Assembly (NCBI RefSeq): GCF_029335485.1
Contig: NZ_JARJLM010000639.1
Location: 1-46,667, forward strand
Source: Cupriavidus basilensis
Lineage (GTDB): Bacteria; Pseudomonadota; Gammaproteobacteria; Burkholderiales; Burkholderiaceae
DNA: 46,667 bases
Reading direction: 5' to 3'
The notes beneath the pieces are model-generated. The model did no database searches and was not told the origin of the DNA. It saw only the letters and a list, made by a program, of their open reading frames with translations. The translations under genes and the position numbers were made by a program. Positions 23,964-32,836 of the stretch are shown here, in pieces (position 1 is the first letter of the stretch; each line of letters opens with the position of its first letter).

Positions 23964-24944
23964 ATGACCCTCTGGCAACGTATCGCGGCGGTCGCCGCCT
24001 GCACCCTCTGCGTGGGCGTGGCCCCCGCGCTGGCGCAGAAGGCATTCCCGTCCAAGCCCATCATGATGATCGTGACCTATCCGCCCGGCGGCCCGACCGA
24101 CGTGATGGCGCGCACCCTGGCCGCGGCGCTCAAGCCCAGCCTCGGGCAGAGCGTGGTGGTGGAGAACCGTGCCGGCGCCGGCGGCAATATCGGTGCCGAA
24201 GCGGTGGCGCGTGCCGAGCCCGACGGCTACACGCTGATGTTCGGCACCTCGGCCCCGCTGGCGATCAATGTCAGCCTCTACCGCAAGATCAACTACGATC
24301 CGGTCAAGAGCTTCGCGCCGGTGATCCAGATCGGCGAGTTGCCCAATGTGCTGGTGGTGAACCCGTCGGTGCCGGCCAAGAACGTGAGCGAACTGATCGC
24401 CTATGGCAAGGCGCATCCCGGCAAGCTGACCTATGCCTCATCGGGTAACGGCGCTTCCTCGCACCTGGCCGGCGTGCTGTTCAACAACCTGGCCGGCACC
24501 GACTTCCGCCACATCCCCTACAAGGGCACCGGCCCCGCGCTCAATGACCTGCTCGGCGGCCAGGTCAGCATGGCCTTCACCGACGTGCTGACCGCGCTGC
24601 CCTTCATCAAGAGCGGAAAGTTCCGCGTGCTGGGCGTGACCACCAAGGGCCGCTCGCAGGCGCTGCCCGAAGTGCCCACGGTGGCCGAGCAGGGCGTGGC
24701 CGGCTTCGACGTTTCGGTGTTCTTCGGCGTGGTCGCGCCGGCAGGCACGCCGCCGGCGGTGATCGCGAAGCTCAACCACGCGTTCGCCGACGCGCTGAAG
24801 CAGCCCGACGTGCGCAAGACCCTGCAGGCGCAGGGCCTGGAGTTCGCATCGTCGACCACGCCCGAGCAGCTTGGCAGCTTCGTCAAGGCCGAGGTGAGCA
24901 AATGGCACGGCGTGGTGCAGAAATCGGGCGCCCAGCTGGACTGA
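23964..24944 (+). CDS. Bug/TctC-family periplasmic solute receptor
   Basis: 326 residues. CAGGAG precedes the ATG by about seven bases. Signal peptide MTLWQRIAAVAACTLCVGVAPALA, cleaved near residue 24. The mature protein starts FPSKPIMMIVTYPPGGPTD and has VVVENRAGAGGNIGAEAVARAEPDGYTL and the RHIPYKGTGPALNDLLGGQ segment, all typical of Bug. It lies 245 bp after the acyl-CoA dehydrogenase on the same strand, and is followed by a palindrome and a terminator-like hairpin at 25057. No TctAB subunits are near. It presumably captures the substrate of the cassette. Confidence 0.92.
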   Translation: MTLWQRIAAVAACTLCVGVAPALAQKAFPSKPIMMIVTYPPGGPTDVMARTLAAALKPSLGQSVVVENRAGAGGNIGAEAVARAEPDGYTLMFGTSAPLAINVSLYRKINYDPVKSFAPVIQIGELPNVLVVNPSVPAKNVSELIAYGKAHPGKLTYASSGNGASSHLAGVLFNNLAGTDFRHIPYKGTGPALNDLLGGQVSMAFTDVLTALPFIKSGKFRVLGVTTKGRSQALPEVPTVAEQGVAGFDVSVFFGVVAPAGTPPAVIAKLNHAFADALKQPDVRKTLQAQGLEFASSTTPEQLGSFVKAEVSKWHGVVQKSGAQLD

Positions 24945-24979
24945 GCGCACGGGGCCGCGCAGCGAGGCTATGAACGAAT

Positions 24980-25016
24980 GCCGGTTCGGCGGTAGTATCG
25001 ACGTTTGCGAACCGGC
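24980..25016. repeat. 9-bp inverted repeat downstream of Bug gene
   Basis: GCCGGTTCG (24980-24988) and CGAACCGGC (25008-25016) with a 19-base spacer. No T-run follows. Confidence 0.5.
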
Positions 25017-25056
25017 CTGCGCCCCGGCGCACGCGATGGCATGACAGCGCAGAGGT

Positions 25057-25088
25057 GGGCGCCGCAACGCAGCGGCGCCCGCTTTGCC
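25057..25088 (+). terminator. Terminator-like hairpin between Bug and thioesterase genes
   Basis: GGGCGCCGC (25057-25065) pairs with GCGGCGCCC (25072-25080), loop AACGCA, followed by GCTTTGCC. The T-run is short, so read-through into the thioesterase gene is possible. Confidence 0.5.
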
Positions 25089-25159
25089 TTCATGGCAGCC
25101 CGTCGTCCCATCATCCCGGCCCTCCATGACCGCCACCAACCGAACCGACCCCGCCGTAT

Positions 25160-25615
25160 ATGAACGATCTCTCCCAGCCCGCGCCCGTCAACGAGTTTGC
25201 CGGTGAAGCGCCGGGTGTGCTGTTCGCCCTGCCGATGCCGATGGCCCGTGTCTTCGGGCTGACCGGCGTGCACGTTGACGCCAAGGAGGCGCGCGTGCGC
25301 ATGGCTTATCACCCCGATCACACCAACAGCCGCGGCGACGTGCACGGCGGCGCGCTGGCGACGTTGCTGGATTGCGCGCTGTCCTGCGCCGCGCGCGGCC
25401 ACGACCCGCGCCGCTTCGGCGTGGCGACGATCGACCTGTCGCTGCATTTCACCGCGCCCGGACGCGGTGAACTGACGGCCACCGCCTGGTGCGAGCGGCG
25501 CGGCCGTTCCCTGTGCTTCGCGCGCGGCGAGATCCGCGACGAACAGGGAGAACTGCTGGCGCTGGCTACCGGCACCTTCAAGCTGCTCGAGCGCGCGAGC
25601 GCGCCGGCTGCCTGA
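25160..25615 (+). CDS. PaaI-type hotdog-fold thioesterase
   Basis: 151 residues from MNDLSQPAPVNEFAGEAPG. The hotdog-fold core YHPDHTNSRGDVHGGALATLLDCALSCAAR (about residues 53-82) has the VHGG-x-x-x-x-L-x-D pattern of PaaI/4HBT thioesterases, and TIDLSLHFTAPG follows. It would hydrolyse an acyl-CoA to release free CoA. The start is preceded by no strong Shine-Dalgarno; the ATG fits the expected length. It is between the Bug gene and the CoA-transferase on the same strand, and plausibly recycles CoA in the same pathway. Confidence 0.88.
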   Translation: MNDLSQPAPVNEFAGEAPGVLFALPMPMARVFGLTGVHVDAKEARVRMAYHPDHTNSRGDVHGGALATLLDCALSCAARGHDPRRFGVATIDLSLHFTAPGRGELTATAWCERRGRSLCFARGEIRDEQGELLALATGTFKLLERASAPAA

Positions 25616-25682
25616 GCAGGCAACGTCAACCGTCAATCGTGAATAGTCAATCGGCAATCGCCGCAGCTACGGAACCCATTCG

Positions 25683-26834
25683 ATGAGCAAACTCCCTGTC
25701 ACCCCCGGCGCGCTCGCCGGCATCCGCGTGGTCGATCTTTCCCGCATCCTGGGTGGCCCCTTCTGCGGCCAGATCCTCGGCGACCACGGCGCCGACGTGC
25801 TCAAGATCGAGCCGCCCCAGGGCGACGACACGCGTACCTGGGGCCCTCCGTTCAAGGACGGCGTGGCCTCGTACTACTTCGGGCTGAACCGCAACAAGCG
25901 CGTGATGCGCCTGGACCTCACCACCGACGCCGACCGCGAGGTGCTGCTGGCACTGCTGGCGGATGCCGACGTGCTGGTGGAGAACTTCAAGACCGGCACG
26001 CTGGAGAAATGGGGCCTGGGCTATGACGTGCTGTCGGCACGCTATCCGCGCCTGGTGCATTGCCGGGTTTCGGGCTTCGGCGCCGATGGCCCGCTGGGCG
26101 GCCTGCCCGGCTACGATGCCGCCATCCAGGCCATGGCGGGCATCATGAGCATCAATGGCGAAGCCGGCGGCGATCCGCTGCGCGTGGGTTTGCCGGTGGT
26201 GGACATGGTGACCGGCCTCAATGCCGCGCTGGGCGTGCTGCTGGCGCTGCAGGAGCGGGAGCGCAGCGGGCGCGGCCAGTTCGTCGAGGCGGCGCTGTAC
26301 GACTCGGGCCTGTCGCTGCTGCACCCGCATGCGGCCAACTGGTTCATGAGCGGCAAGGAGCCCACCCGCACCGGCAACGCGCATCCGAACATCTATCCTT
26401 ACGACACCGTCGCCACCGCCACCGACCCGATCTTTCTCGCGGTTGGCAACGATCGCCAGTTCCGCATCCTGTGCGAGCACCTGGACCTGCCCGCGCTGGC
26501 CGACGACGAGCGTTACGCCACCGCGGGCGCGCGCTCGGTCAACCGTGCCTTGCTGAAGGTGGAACTGGAGGCCCGCATGGGCAAGCTGGACGGCAAGGTG
26601 CTGGCCGATACGCTGGTGGCCGCCGGCGTGCCGTGCGCGCCGGTGCTGTCGGTGGCCGATGCCTTGCAGCACCCGCACACGGCGCACCGCGAGATGGTGG
26701 TGGAGATGGCGGACGGCTACAAGGGCCTGGGCTCGCCCGTCAAGCTGAGCCGCACGCCGGCCACCTACCGCTATGCGCCGCTGGCCGAGGGAGACCGGTT
26801 CCTGCCGCGCGCCGCCGCCAACGACAGCGAGTGA
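25683..26834 (+). CDS. CaiB/BaiF (class III) CoA-transferase
   Basis: 383 residues. The start MSKLPVTPGALAGIRVVDLSR and GDHGADVLKIEPPQGDDTRTWGPPF (about residues 34-58) are the family N-terminal motif. LPGYDAAIQAMAGIMS (about residues 141-156) holds the catalytic Asp of the formyl-CoA-transferase type, seen as GYD. Class III transferases move CoA between carboxylic acids through an anhydride. Three close copies of GTCAATCG-like sequence lie just upstream (25632-25660). It is the last gene of the cassette, followed by a 14-bp hairpin before the convergent lactate permease gene. Confidence 0.92.
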   Translation: MSKLPVTPGALAGIRVVDLSRILGGPFCGQILGDHGADVLKIEPPQGDDTRTWGPPFKDGVASYYFGLNRNKRVMRLDLTTDADREVLLALLADADVLVENFKTGTLEKWGLGYDVLSARYPRLVHCRVSGFGADGPLGGLPGYDAAIQAMAGIMSINGEAGGDPLRVGLPVVDMVTGLNAALGVLLALQERERSGRGQFVEAALYDSGLSLLHPHAANWFMSGKEPTRTGNAHPNIYPYDTVATATDPIFLAVGNDRQFRILCEHLDLPALADDERYATAGARSVNRALLKVELEARMGKLDGKVLADTLVAAGVPCAPVLSVADALQHPHTAHREMVVEMADGYKGLGSPVKLSRTPATYRYAPLAEGDRFLPRAAANDSE

Positions 26835-26846
26835 AGGCTGCGGCAT

Positions 26847-26879
26847 GGCGATGGCCGCGCCTGGCGCGCGGCCATCGCC
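26847..26879. terminator. Hairpin between convergent CoA-transferase and lldP genes
   Basis: Perfect 14-bp inverted repeat (26847-26860 and 26866-26879), loop CTGGC. There is no T-run, but the GC-rich stem lies exactly between two convergent genes and could act on both. Confidence 0.55.
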
Positions 26880-26888
26880 GGTGTCCGC

Positions 26889-28619
26889 TCAGTGCGGCAC
26901 CATGCCCGTGAAGACGTAGGCCTGCAGCACGGTGATGATGCCCACGATCACCGCGAACAGCAGGCTGTGCTTGACGGTGAAGCGGAACAGCTCCGATTCC
27001 TTGCCGACCAGCCCGGTTGCCGCGCAGGCCACCGCGATCGATTGCGGCGAGATCATCTTGCCGGTCACGCCGCCGGTGGTATTGGCCGCCACCAGCAGCG
27101 TGTCGGACACGCCGATCTGGTGGGCGGTGGTGCTCTGCAGCGAGCAGAACAGCGCGTTCGACGACGTATCCGAACCGGTCAGGAACACCCCCAGCCAGCC
27201 CAGGAAGGGCGAGAAGAAGGGGAAGGCCGCGCCGGTGCCGGCCAGCAGCAGCGCCAGGGTCGACGACATGCCGGAGTAGTTCGCGACGAAAGCGAAGGCC
27301 AGCACCAGGCCGATCGACAGGATCGGGCGGCGCAGTTCCACCAGCGTCTCGCCGAAGGTAGCCAGCGCGTCGCGCGGCTTCATGCGCAGCAGCACGGCCG
27401 AGATCAGCGCGGTCAGCAGGATGGCGGTGCCGACCGCCGAGATCAGGTCGAGCTTGAACACGGCCTCGTAGGCCTTGGGCTGCGCGACGATCGGCGCGGT
27501 CTTGACGACCAGCTGGTCCAGCGCCGGCACATGGAATTTCAGCACCCAGCCGGCCAGCGCGCCGTCACCGGCGAACAGCGCCTTGAACGGTTGCAGGCTC
27601 CATACCGTGACGATGGCGGTGAGGATGCCGAACGGCGCCCAGGCGCGCACGGTCTGCGCCGCGGTATAGGGCGACGCGCGGCGGCTGTCGCCCGCGGCGT
27701 TGCCGATGCCACCGGCGTTGCCGAGGCCGCCGCCCACGCGCGCCAGCGCGGCCGCGCCACCGATGCCCGCCTTTACCGCGCCGCCGGCGCGCTGGCTTGC
27801 GCCGCGCGGCTGCCATACCTTCAGGAACAGCGTCAGCGATACCAGGCTGACCATCGCCGAGGTGATATCCGGCAGTTCCGGGCCGATGTGGTTCGAGGTG
27901 AAGTACTGCGTGATCGAAAAGCTGGCGCCGGTCACCAGCGCCGCCGGCCAGGTTTCCCTCACGCCGCGCTTGCCGTCCATGATGAACACCAGCCAGAACG
28001 GCACCGCCAGCGACAGCAGCGGCAGTTGCCGGCCGGCCATGGCGCCGATGTGCATGGCGTCGATGCCGGTCACCTGGCCCGCCACGATGATGGGAATGCC
28101 CATGGCGCCGAAGGCCACCGGCGCGGTGTTGGCGATCAGGCACAGGCCCGCCGCGTAGAGCGGGTTGAAGCCCAGGCCCACCAGCAAGGCTGCGGTGATC
28201 GCCACCGGCGCGCCAAAGCCCGCCGCGCCTTCCAGGAAGGCGCCGAAGGCGAAGCCGATCAGCAGCATCTGCAGGCGCTGGTCATCGGTGATGGCCAGCA
28301 CCGACGCGCGGATGATGTCGAACTGCCCGGTCTTCACCACGATCTTGTAGAGGAACACCGCGGTCACGATGATCCAGGCGATCGGCCACAGGCCATAGGC
28401 AAAACCGAATCCGGCGGCTGCCAGCGCCTGCGGCACGGGCATGCCGTAGGCGAAGATGGCAACGCCGAGCGCCAGCAGCAGCGTGATGGCGGCGGCCACA
28501 TGGCCCTTCATGCGCAGCACCGCCAGCGCGAGGAAGAAGAACAGGATGGGCACGGCCGCGGCCAGTGCGGACAGCCACAGGCTGCCTAGCGGCGTGTAGA
28601 TCTGGGTCCAGGGTTGCAC
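26889..28619 (-). CDS. lldP: L-lactate permease (LldP/LctP family)
   Basis: 576 residues in about 12-14 membrane segments. It starts at a GTG (28619), supported by a strong GGAGGAG seven bases upstream; the peptide begins [24 protein letters not shown]. Family motifs [27 protein letters not shown] (about residues 124-150) and [14 protein letters not shown] (about 480) are both present. It imports L-lactate (and often D-lactate or glycolate) with protons. It lies 267 bp downstream of lutB on the same strand, after a hairpin, so it may be partly or separately transcribed. A Gly/Ala-rich insert at about residues 280-320 is variable in the family. Confidence 0.93.
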   Translation of the reverse strand: MQPWTQIYTPLGSLWLSALAAAVPILFFFLALAVLRMKGHVAAAITLLLALGVAIFAYGMPVPQALAAAGFGFAYGLWPIAWIIVTAVFLYKIVVKTGQFDIIRASVLAITDDQRLQMLLIGFAFGAFLEGAAGFGAPVAITAALLVGLGFNPLYAAGLCLIANTAPVAFGAMGIPIIVAGQVTGIDAMHIGAMAGRQLPLLSLAVPFWLVFIMDGKRGVRETWPAALVTGASFSITQYFTSNHIGPELPDITSAMVSLVSLTLFLKVWQPRGASQRAGGAVKAGIGGAAALARVGGGLGNAGGIGNAAGDSRRASPYTAAQTVRAWAPFGILTAIVTVWSLQPFKALFAGDGALAGWVLKFHVPALDQLVVKTAPIVAQPKAYEAVFKLDLISAVGTAILLTALISAVLLRMKPRDALATFGETLVELRRPILSIGLVLAFAFVANYSGMSSTLALLLAGTGAAFPFFSPFLGWLGVFLTGSDTSSNALFCSLQSTTAHQIGVSDTLLVAANTTGGVTGKMISPQSIAVACAATGLVGKESELFRFTVKHSLLFAVIVGIITVLQAYVFTGMVPH

Positions 28620-28807
28620 GGTGGGTCTCCTCCGTTGATTGCGTTTGGATGGGTATGCGTTGGGGGCGTGTCGTTGCTCGTGTCTTGTCTGTTTCTATGT
28701 TTCTTTGTTTCCTGGCTGGTTTGGGATTGCTTCCCTTTGCCAACTTCTTGTGCGACTGGCTAACTGCAAAGTCTCAAAGTCAAAGGCAGTTTCACCACCC
28801 CTGCGGG

Positions 28808-28827
28808 GAGCCGTATCGTCACGGCTC
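28808..28827 (-). other. Hairpin between lutB and lldP
   Basis: GAGCCGT (28808-28814) pairs with ACGGCTC (28821-28827). There is no T-run. The nearby 28747-28795 segment has AACTGC/GCAGTT ends around repeated AAAG-rich units. It may be an attenuator or mRNA-stability element between the two genes. Confidence 0.35.
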
Positions 28828-28886
28828 GCTTCGCATCGCCTTGGGTGTGGCCCGAGCACGGGCCTCACAAAAATCAGCGCGCCGGC

Positions 28887-30365
28887 TTACTCGGCTTGCC
28901 CGCGCTCGCGCAGCAAGTCGGACAGGCTGCGCGGCGCGGGCGTGAGCGGTGCCCGGTGCCGCGTCCAGCCGAGCTGGCGCGAAGGCGTAAGCGCACGCAG
29001 TCGCGTCGCCGCCCAGCGGAACAGCCGATAGGTGAAGGGATGCGCGAAGGCCCCGCTCCAGAAGCGCCAGATCAGGTGCTCGCCGCGGCTGTATTTCGCC
29101 CCCTGGCCGCGCAGCGGATGCGCGACGTGTTCGTCCGGCGCGCGGTTGGCTTCGGTGCGCAGGCGGATCAGCAGTTGCGGGATCGGGATGCGCACCGGAC
29201 ACACTTCGCCGCAGGCGCCGCACAGGCTGGAGGCGGTGGGCAGGTCGGCGGTGGCCTCGAGCCCGAGCAGGTGTGGCGAGATGATCTTGCCGATCGGCCC
29301 GGGATAGGTGGTGCCGTAGGCATGGCCGCCGATGCGCGTGTACACCGGGCAATGGTTCATGCACGCGCCGCAGCGGATGCATTGCAGGGTGGCGCGCAGT
29401 TGCTCGTCGGCATAGGCCTGGCTGCGGCCGTTGTCGAGCAGCACCAGGTGCACCTCGCGCGGGCCGTCGCGTTCGCCGCGGGCCTCGTTGCGCGGCCCGG
29501 AGATCAGGTTGAAGTAGGTGGTGATGGCCTGCCCGGTGGCCGAGCGCGTCAGCAGGCTGGCCAGCGGCACGATGTGCTCCAGCCTGGCCACCACTTTCTC
29601 CATGCCCATGATGGCGATATGCACATCGGGTACGGTGGTGGAGAGGCGGCCGTTGCCCTCGTTCTCCACCAGCCACAGCGTGCCGGTGTCGGCCGCGGCG
29701 AAGTTCACGCCGGACAAGCCGATATCGGCGTCGACGAACGCCTGCCGCAGCGCGCGCCGGCCGGTCTGGATCAGTTCGTCCACATCCTCGGTGTAGGGCG
29801 TGCCGGGGATATGCCGCTCGAACAGCTCGGCGATGTCGCCGCGCGTCTTGTGGATGGCGGGCATCACGATATGCGAGGGTTTCTCGCCGGCGAGCTGGAC
29901 GATGTACTCGCCCATATCGGACTCGATGCAGTCGATGCCGCGCTCGGCCAGGTAATGGTTGAGCTCCATCTCCTCGCTGGCCATCGACTTGCCCTTGATC
30001 ACGCGGCGCGCCCGGCGTGCCTGCGCAATGCCGTGCACGATGGCGTTGGCCTGTTCGGCGTTCTCGGCCCAATGCACCTGCACGCCGGCTGCCGTGAGTT
30101 TTTGCTCCAGCTGCACCAGCAGGTCCGGCAGGCGCGACAACGCATGCTGGCGCACCGCCTCGCCGAGGTCGCGCAGTTGTTCGAGTTCGTCTGCGTCGGG
30201 GAACTGCACGGCGCGCTTGGCCTGCAGGAAATCCATGGCGCCGCGGAAGCTGCTGCGCAGCTTGGGATCGTCGAGCGCGGCGCGCGTGCGTGCCTTGAAA
30301 TCGGCCGCGGGCACGAAGTGCAGGGGCGCGGCGCCTGCCGCGCCGGTGGTGTTGGGCGTACTCAT
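28887..30365 (-). CDS. lutB: Lactate utilization protein B (iron-sulfur LutB)
   Basis: 492 residues. ATG at 30365 overlaps the lutC stop (ATGA). The N-terminal half is the LUD-like region (about residues 60-300: QHALSRLPDLLVQLE, RVIKGKSMASEEMELNHYL). The ferredoxin-type motifs follow: CIRCGACMNHCPVYTR (about residues 322-337) and CGACGEVCPVRIPIPQLL (about 378-395), giving two 4Fe-4S clusters. LutABC is the L-lactate dehydrogenase complex that oxidises L-lactate to pyruvate and passes electrons to the chain. Gene order here is lutA-lutC-lutB, not lutABC. Confidence 0.93.
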   Translation of the reverse strand: MSTPNTTGAAGAAPLHFVPAADFKARTRAALDDPKLRSSFRGAMDFLQAKRAVQFPDADELEQLRDLGEAVRQHALSRLPDLLVQLEQKLTAAGVQVHWAENAEQANAIVHGIAQARRARRVIKGKSMASEEMELNHYLAERGIDCIESDMGEYIVQLAGEKPSHIVMPAIHKTRGDIAELFERHIPGTPYTEDVDELIQTGRRALRQAFVDADIGLSGVNFAAADTGTLWLVENEGNGRLSTTVPDVHIAIMGMEKVVARLEHIVPLASLLTRSATGQAITTYFNLISGPRNEARGERDGPREVHLVLLDNGRSQAYADEQLRATLQCIRCGACMNHCPVYTRIGGHAYGTTYPGPIGKIISPHLLGLEATADLPTASSLCGACGEVCPVRIPIPQLLIRLRTEANRAPDEHVAHPLRGQGAKYSRGEHLIWRFWSGAFAHPFTYRLFRWAATRLRALTPSRQLGWTRHRAPLTPAPRSLSDLLRERGQAE

Positions 30366-31081
30366 TGCCTGGCTCCCGTGGCCGCGCCGCGCGTGACGAT
30401 GATCACCCACAGCTCGCGCGGGCCGTGCGCGCCGTAGGCCAGGGTCTGCTGGATGTCGGAGGTCTTGGACGGACCCGACACCAGCACCAGGTTGGTCGGC
30501 ATGCCCGCGCTCCAGCGCTCGGCGCGGGCGGCGGCATGCAGGTCGGGATGCAGCGTATCGGCATAGACCAGCGCGATATGCAGCGGCGGCACCAGCGAGA
30601 CGGTGCGCGGCGTTTGCGCGTCGGGCGCCAGGATCAGCGTGCCGGTGGCGGCGATGCCGGACCGGGCCACGGTAAAGCCGGCGTCAACGGTATCGAAGAG
30701 CTCGGCTTTCCAGGCTTCGATGGGGCGGTCGTAGGAGAGCGCCGTCACGGTGGCCGGCAGCGCGGCGGACAGCGCCGCGCCCTCCGGGCCGGACGGGTCC
30801 AGCAGCAGGCGCGTCGCGCCGGCGGCGGCGAGCCTGGCCGCCAGTTGCGCGGGCCATTCGTCGGCGCTGGCGCACCAGGCCTGCGCGTGCGATGCGCCCA
30901 GGGCCGCTTGCATGGCTTGCGCGTAGCCGGCCGCGGTGGCCGGGCCGGTGGATGCGGCTTGGCGGCGGCCTTGATAGTGCGCGTCGATGCGCGCATCCAG
31001 CTGGCTGGTATCGGCCCCGGCGGCCGGCGCGGCCGCGCGCAGGCGGCCCAGCATGCGTTCGCGGGAGGTCAGCTCGCTCAT
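30362..31081 (-). CDS. lutC: Lactate utilization protein C (LUD domain)
   Basis: 239 residues starting MSELTSRERMLGRLRAAAPAAG. LUD-domain features include VTALSYDRPIEAWKAELFDTVDAGFTVARSGIAATGTLIL (about residues 130-168), with the conserved GIA-x-TGT loop, and GPSKTSDIQQTLAYGAHGPRELWV near the C-terminus. It is a subunit of the LutABC lactate dehydrogenase. Its start overlaps lutA (ATGA) and its end overlaps lutB (ATGA), so all three are translationally coupled. Confidence 0.93.
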   Translation of the reverse strand: MSELTSRERMLGRLRAAAPAAGADTSQLDARIDAHYQGRRQAASTGPATAAGYAQAMQAALGASHAQAWCASADEWPAQLAARLAAAGATRLLLDPSGPEGAALSAALPATVTALSYDRPIEAWKAELFDTVDAGFTVARSGIAATGTLILAPDAQTPRTVSLVPPLHIALVYADTLHPDLHAAARAERWSAGMPTNLVLVSGPSKTSDIQQTLAYGAHGPRELWVIIVTRGAATGARQ

Positions 31082-31854
31082 GCCTGGCCCCCGCTACGCC
31101 GCCACAGGAAGCTGGCGAGGTGCTCGACCGGCAGGGCCGCGCCCTGGTGTTTTGCCGCGTGGCCGATATTGAGCAGGCAGCCGCAATCGGCCGAGACCAG
31201 CCGGTCGCAGCCGGTGGCGCAGGCCGAGGCGATCTTGTCCTGCACCATGGCGCCGGAGATATCGGGATGCTTGAGGGAGAAGGTGCCGCCGAAGCCGCAG
31301 CATTCGGATTCGCGCTGGTGCTCGGCACGGGTGACGCCGGGCAGGGCGTCGACCAGGGCCACGCCATGCTCGCGCGTACCCATTTCCCGGCGCGCCGCGC
31401 AGGAGGTATGCAGCACCACGGTCTCGGGCGGCTGCCCGGCGGCACCGCCGGCGTCGAAGCGTACCTTCAGCACGTGCAGCAGGAATTCGCTTAGCTCATA
31501 CACGCGTTCGGCGAGTTCGCGTGCCTTGGGGCCTGCCACCGGGTCGTCCACGAAGAGCTGGGGCCAGTGGTGCCGCATCATGCCGGCGCAAGAGCCCGAC
31601 GGCACGATCACCGGCCATGGCTGGGCGAACAGGTCGAGCTGGGCGCGCGCCACGTCGCGCGCCTGTTCCGGGTTGCCGCTGCTATAGGCCGGCTGGCCGC
31701 AGCAGCTCTGTCCGCGCGGGAAGTGCACCGTCAGGCCTTCGCGCTCCAGCAGGCGCACCGCATCGAGGCCGGCTTGCGGCACGAACAGGTCGACCAGGCA
31801 GGTGGCGAACAGGTAGGCCTGCGCCGGGGCAGGGGGGTAGCGCCTTTGCTTCAT
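31078..31854 (-). CDS. lutA: Lactate utilization protein A (CCG-domain Fe-S oxidoreductase)
   Basis: 258 residues starting MKQRRYPPAPAQAYLFATCL, with GGAGCGAGAC before the ATG. Two CCG domains: SCCGQPAY (about residue 51) and ESECCGFGGTFSLKHPDIS (about residue 188), the GlpC/HdrB-type motif that binds a cubane or non-cubane cluster. LutA is the first gene of the operon. Upstream lies the regulator operator at 31939 and the divergent GntR gene. Lactate would thus induce the whole operon by relief of repression. Confidence 0.93.
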   Translation of the reverse strand: MKQRRYPPAPAQAYLFATCLVDLFVPQAGLDAVRLLEREGLTVHFPRGQSCCGQPAYSSGNPEQARDVARAQLDLFAQPWPVIVPSGSCAGMMRHHWPQLFVDDPVAGPKARELAERVYELSEFLLHVLKVRFDAGGAAGQPPETVVLHTSCAARREMGTREHGVALVDALPGVTRAEHQRESECCGFGGTFSLKHPDISGAMVQDKIASACATGCDRLVSADCGCLLNIGHAAKHQGAALPVEHLASFLWRRSGGQA

Positions 31855-31938
31855 GTCTCGCTCCGTGGGGCCGGCGCCTGGCTGTCAGGCCTGCCGATGT
31901 TTGGCGCATAATTCCGCGAGACGCGCGCCGGTTCAAAT

Positions 31939-31949
31939 TGGTTGGACCA
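31939..31949. promoter_or_regulatory. FadR-type GntR operator in the lut/regulator divergent promoter
   Basis: TGGTTGGACCA fits TNGTNNNACNA, the FadR-subfamily consensus. It lies between the lutA start (31854) and the regulator start (31964), so it can control both. Confidence 0.65.
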
Positions 31950-31963
31950 GGCGGGGGCGATGG

Positions 31964-32695
31964 ATGATTTCGGAGCGGAAGATGGCGGCGGGCATGCAGG
32001 CGCGCGGGCGCGTGGAACAGGTCATGCGGAAACTGGAAACGGCCATGCTGGACGGCACCTGGCCGGCCGGCGCCCGCCTGCCCGCGGAGCGGCTGCTGGC
32101 CGAACAATACGGGGTCGCGCGCAATACCATCCGCGAGGCCATCCAGCGGCTGGCGGCGCGCGGGCTGCTGCAGAGCCGGCAGGGCGCCGGGGTGTTCGTG
32201 ACCGATCAGCTGCGCACCGGCATCGCCTCGCCCTGGCGCCAGCTGGTGGCCGACCACCCGGTGCTGCGCGACGATATCCTGGAGTTCCGCCGGGTGCTGG
32301 AAGGCGCCACCGCCTACTTCGCCGCGCTGCGTGCCGACGCCGCCGACCTCAAGCGCATCCGTGGCCTGCTGCGCGCGCTGGAGACCTCCCGCGAGCAGGA
32401 CGACAAGGCGGCCGAGGCCGAGGCCGACGCCAGGCTGCACGAGGCCATTGCCCAGGCCTCGCACAACACCATGTTCCTGCATCTGCATACCAGCGTGATC
32501 GGCATGCTGCGCGAGCACATCACCATCAACGGCACCGGCCTGCGGGTGCAGGACGAAGACGCCTCCGCGCTGCTGCTGCTACAGCACCGCACGCTGTGCG
32601 AGGCGATCTGCGCGCGCCGCCCGGAGGAGGCGCGCACGGCCATGCAGACGCATATCGATTTTGTGCGCAGCCGCGTGGAAGAGGGCGCGGCTTAG
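31964..32695 (+). CDS. FadR-subfamily GntR regulator of lactate utilisation
   Basis: 243 residues from MISERKMAAGMQARGRVEQV (start 31964; 31982 is an alternative). The winged helix (DGTWPAGARLPAERLLAEQYGVARNTIREAIQRLAARGLLQSRQG, about residues 29-73) is GntR type, and the all-alpha effector domain (FCD) follows: DILEFRRVLEGATAYFAALRAD with metal-ligand-type Asp/His positions in ADARLHEAIAQASHN. It is divergent from lutA and its own operator lies 14 bp upstream of the ATG. LldR-type regulators respond to L-lactate; this role is inferred from neighbours. Confidence 0.9.
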   Translation: MISERKMAAGMQARGRVEQVMRKLETAMLDGTWPAGARLPAERLLAEQYGVARNTIREAIQRLAARGLLQSRQGAGVFVTDQLRTGIASPWRQLVADHPVLRDDILEFRRVLEGATAYFAALRADAADLKRIRGLLRALETSREQDDKAAEAEADARLHEAIAQASHNTMFLHLHTSVIGMLREHITINGTGLRVQDEDASALLLLQHRTLCEAICARRPEEARTAMQTHIDFVRSRVEEGAA

Positions 32696-32702
32696 GCGGA
32701 AT

Positions 32703-32713
32703 TGGTCCAACCA
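32703..32713. promoter_or_regulatory. Second GntR operator copy, downstream of the regulator gene
   Basis: TGGTCCAACCA is the exact reverse complement of the 11-bp operator at 31939. It begins 8 bp after the regulator stop. The two are 764 bp apart in opposite orientation. Confidence 0.55.
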
Positions 32714-32836
32714 CGTCCGGATTGCCGGCATCCTTGCCTGCCGCCGCGGGTTTCCTGTGCCGGCGGCAGCGCTCCGCGGCGGCCGGGGATGGGCAATAGC
32801 GGGTAAATACCTACGCCTTGCCTGCCCCTCGCCGGC

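Noticed and set aside
25632-25660. Three GTCAATCG-like copies upstream of the CoA-transferase as a regulatory repeat array.
   Set aside because: Copies are short and unevenly conserved, so chance cannot be excluded; mentioned only in the gene entry.
26892-28589. A 565-codon plus-strand frame opposite lldP.
   Set aside because: Arg/Gln/His/Gly-rich shadow of a membrane protein gene; no domain.
32738-32770. CTGCCGCCG/CGGCGGCAG inverted repeat after the lactate regulator, as a terminator.
   Set aside because: The loop is long and no T-run follows; only weak support, so not listed as a terminator.
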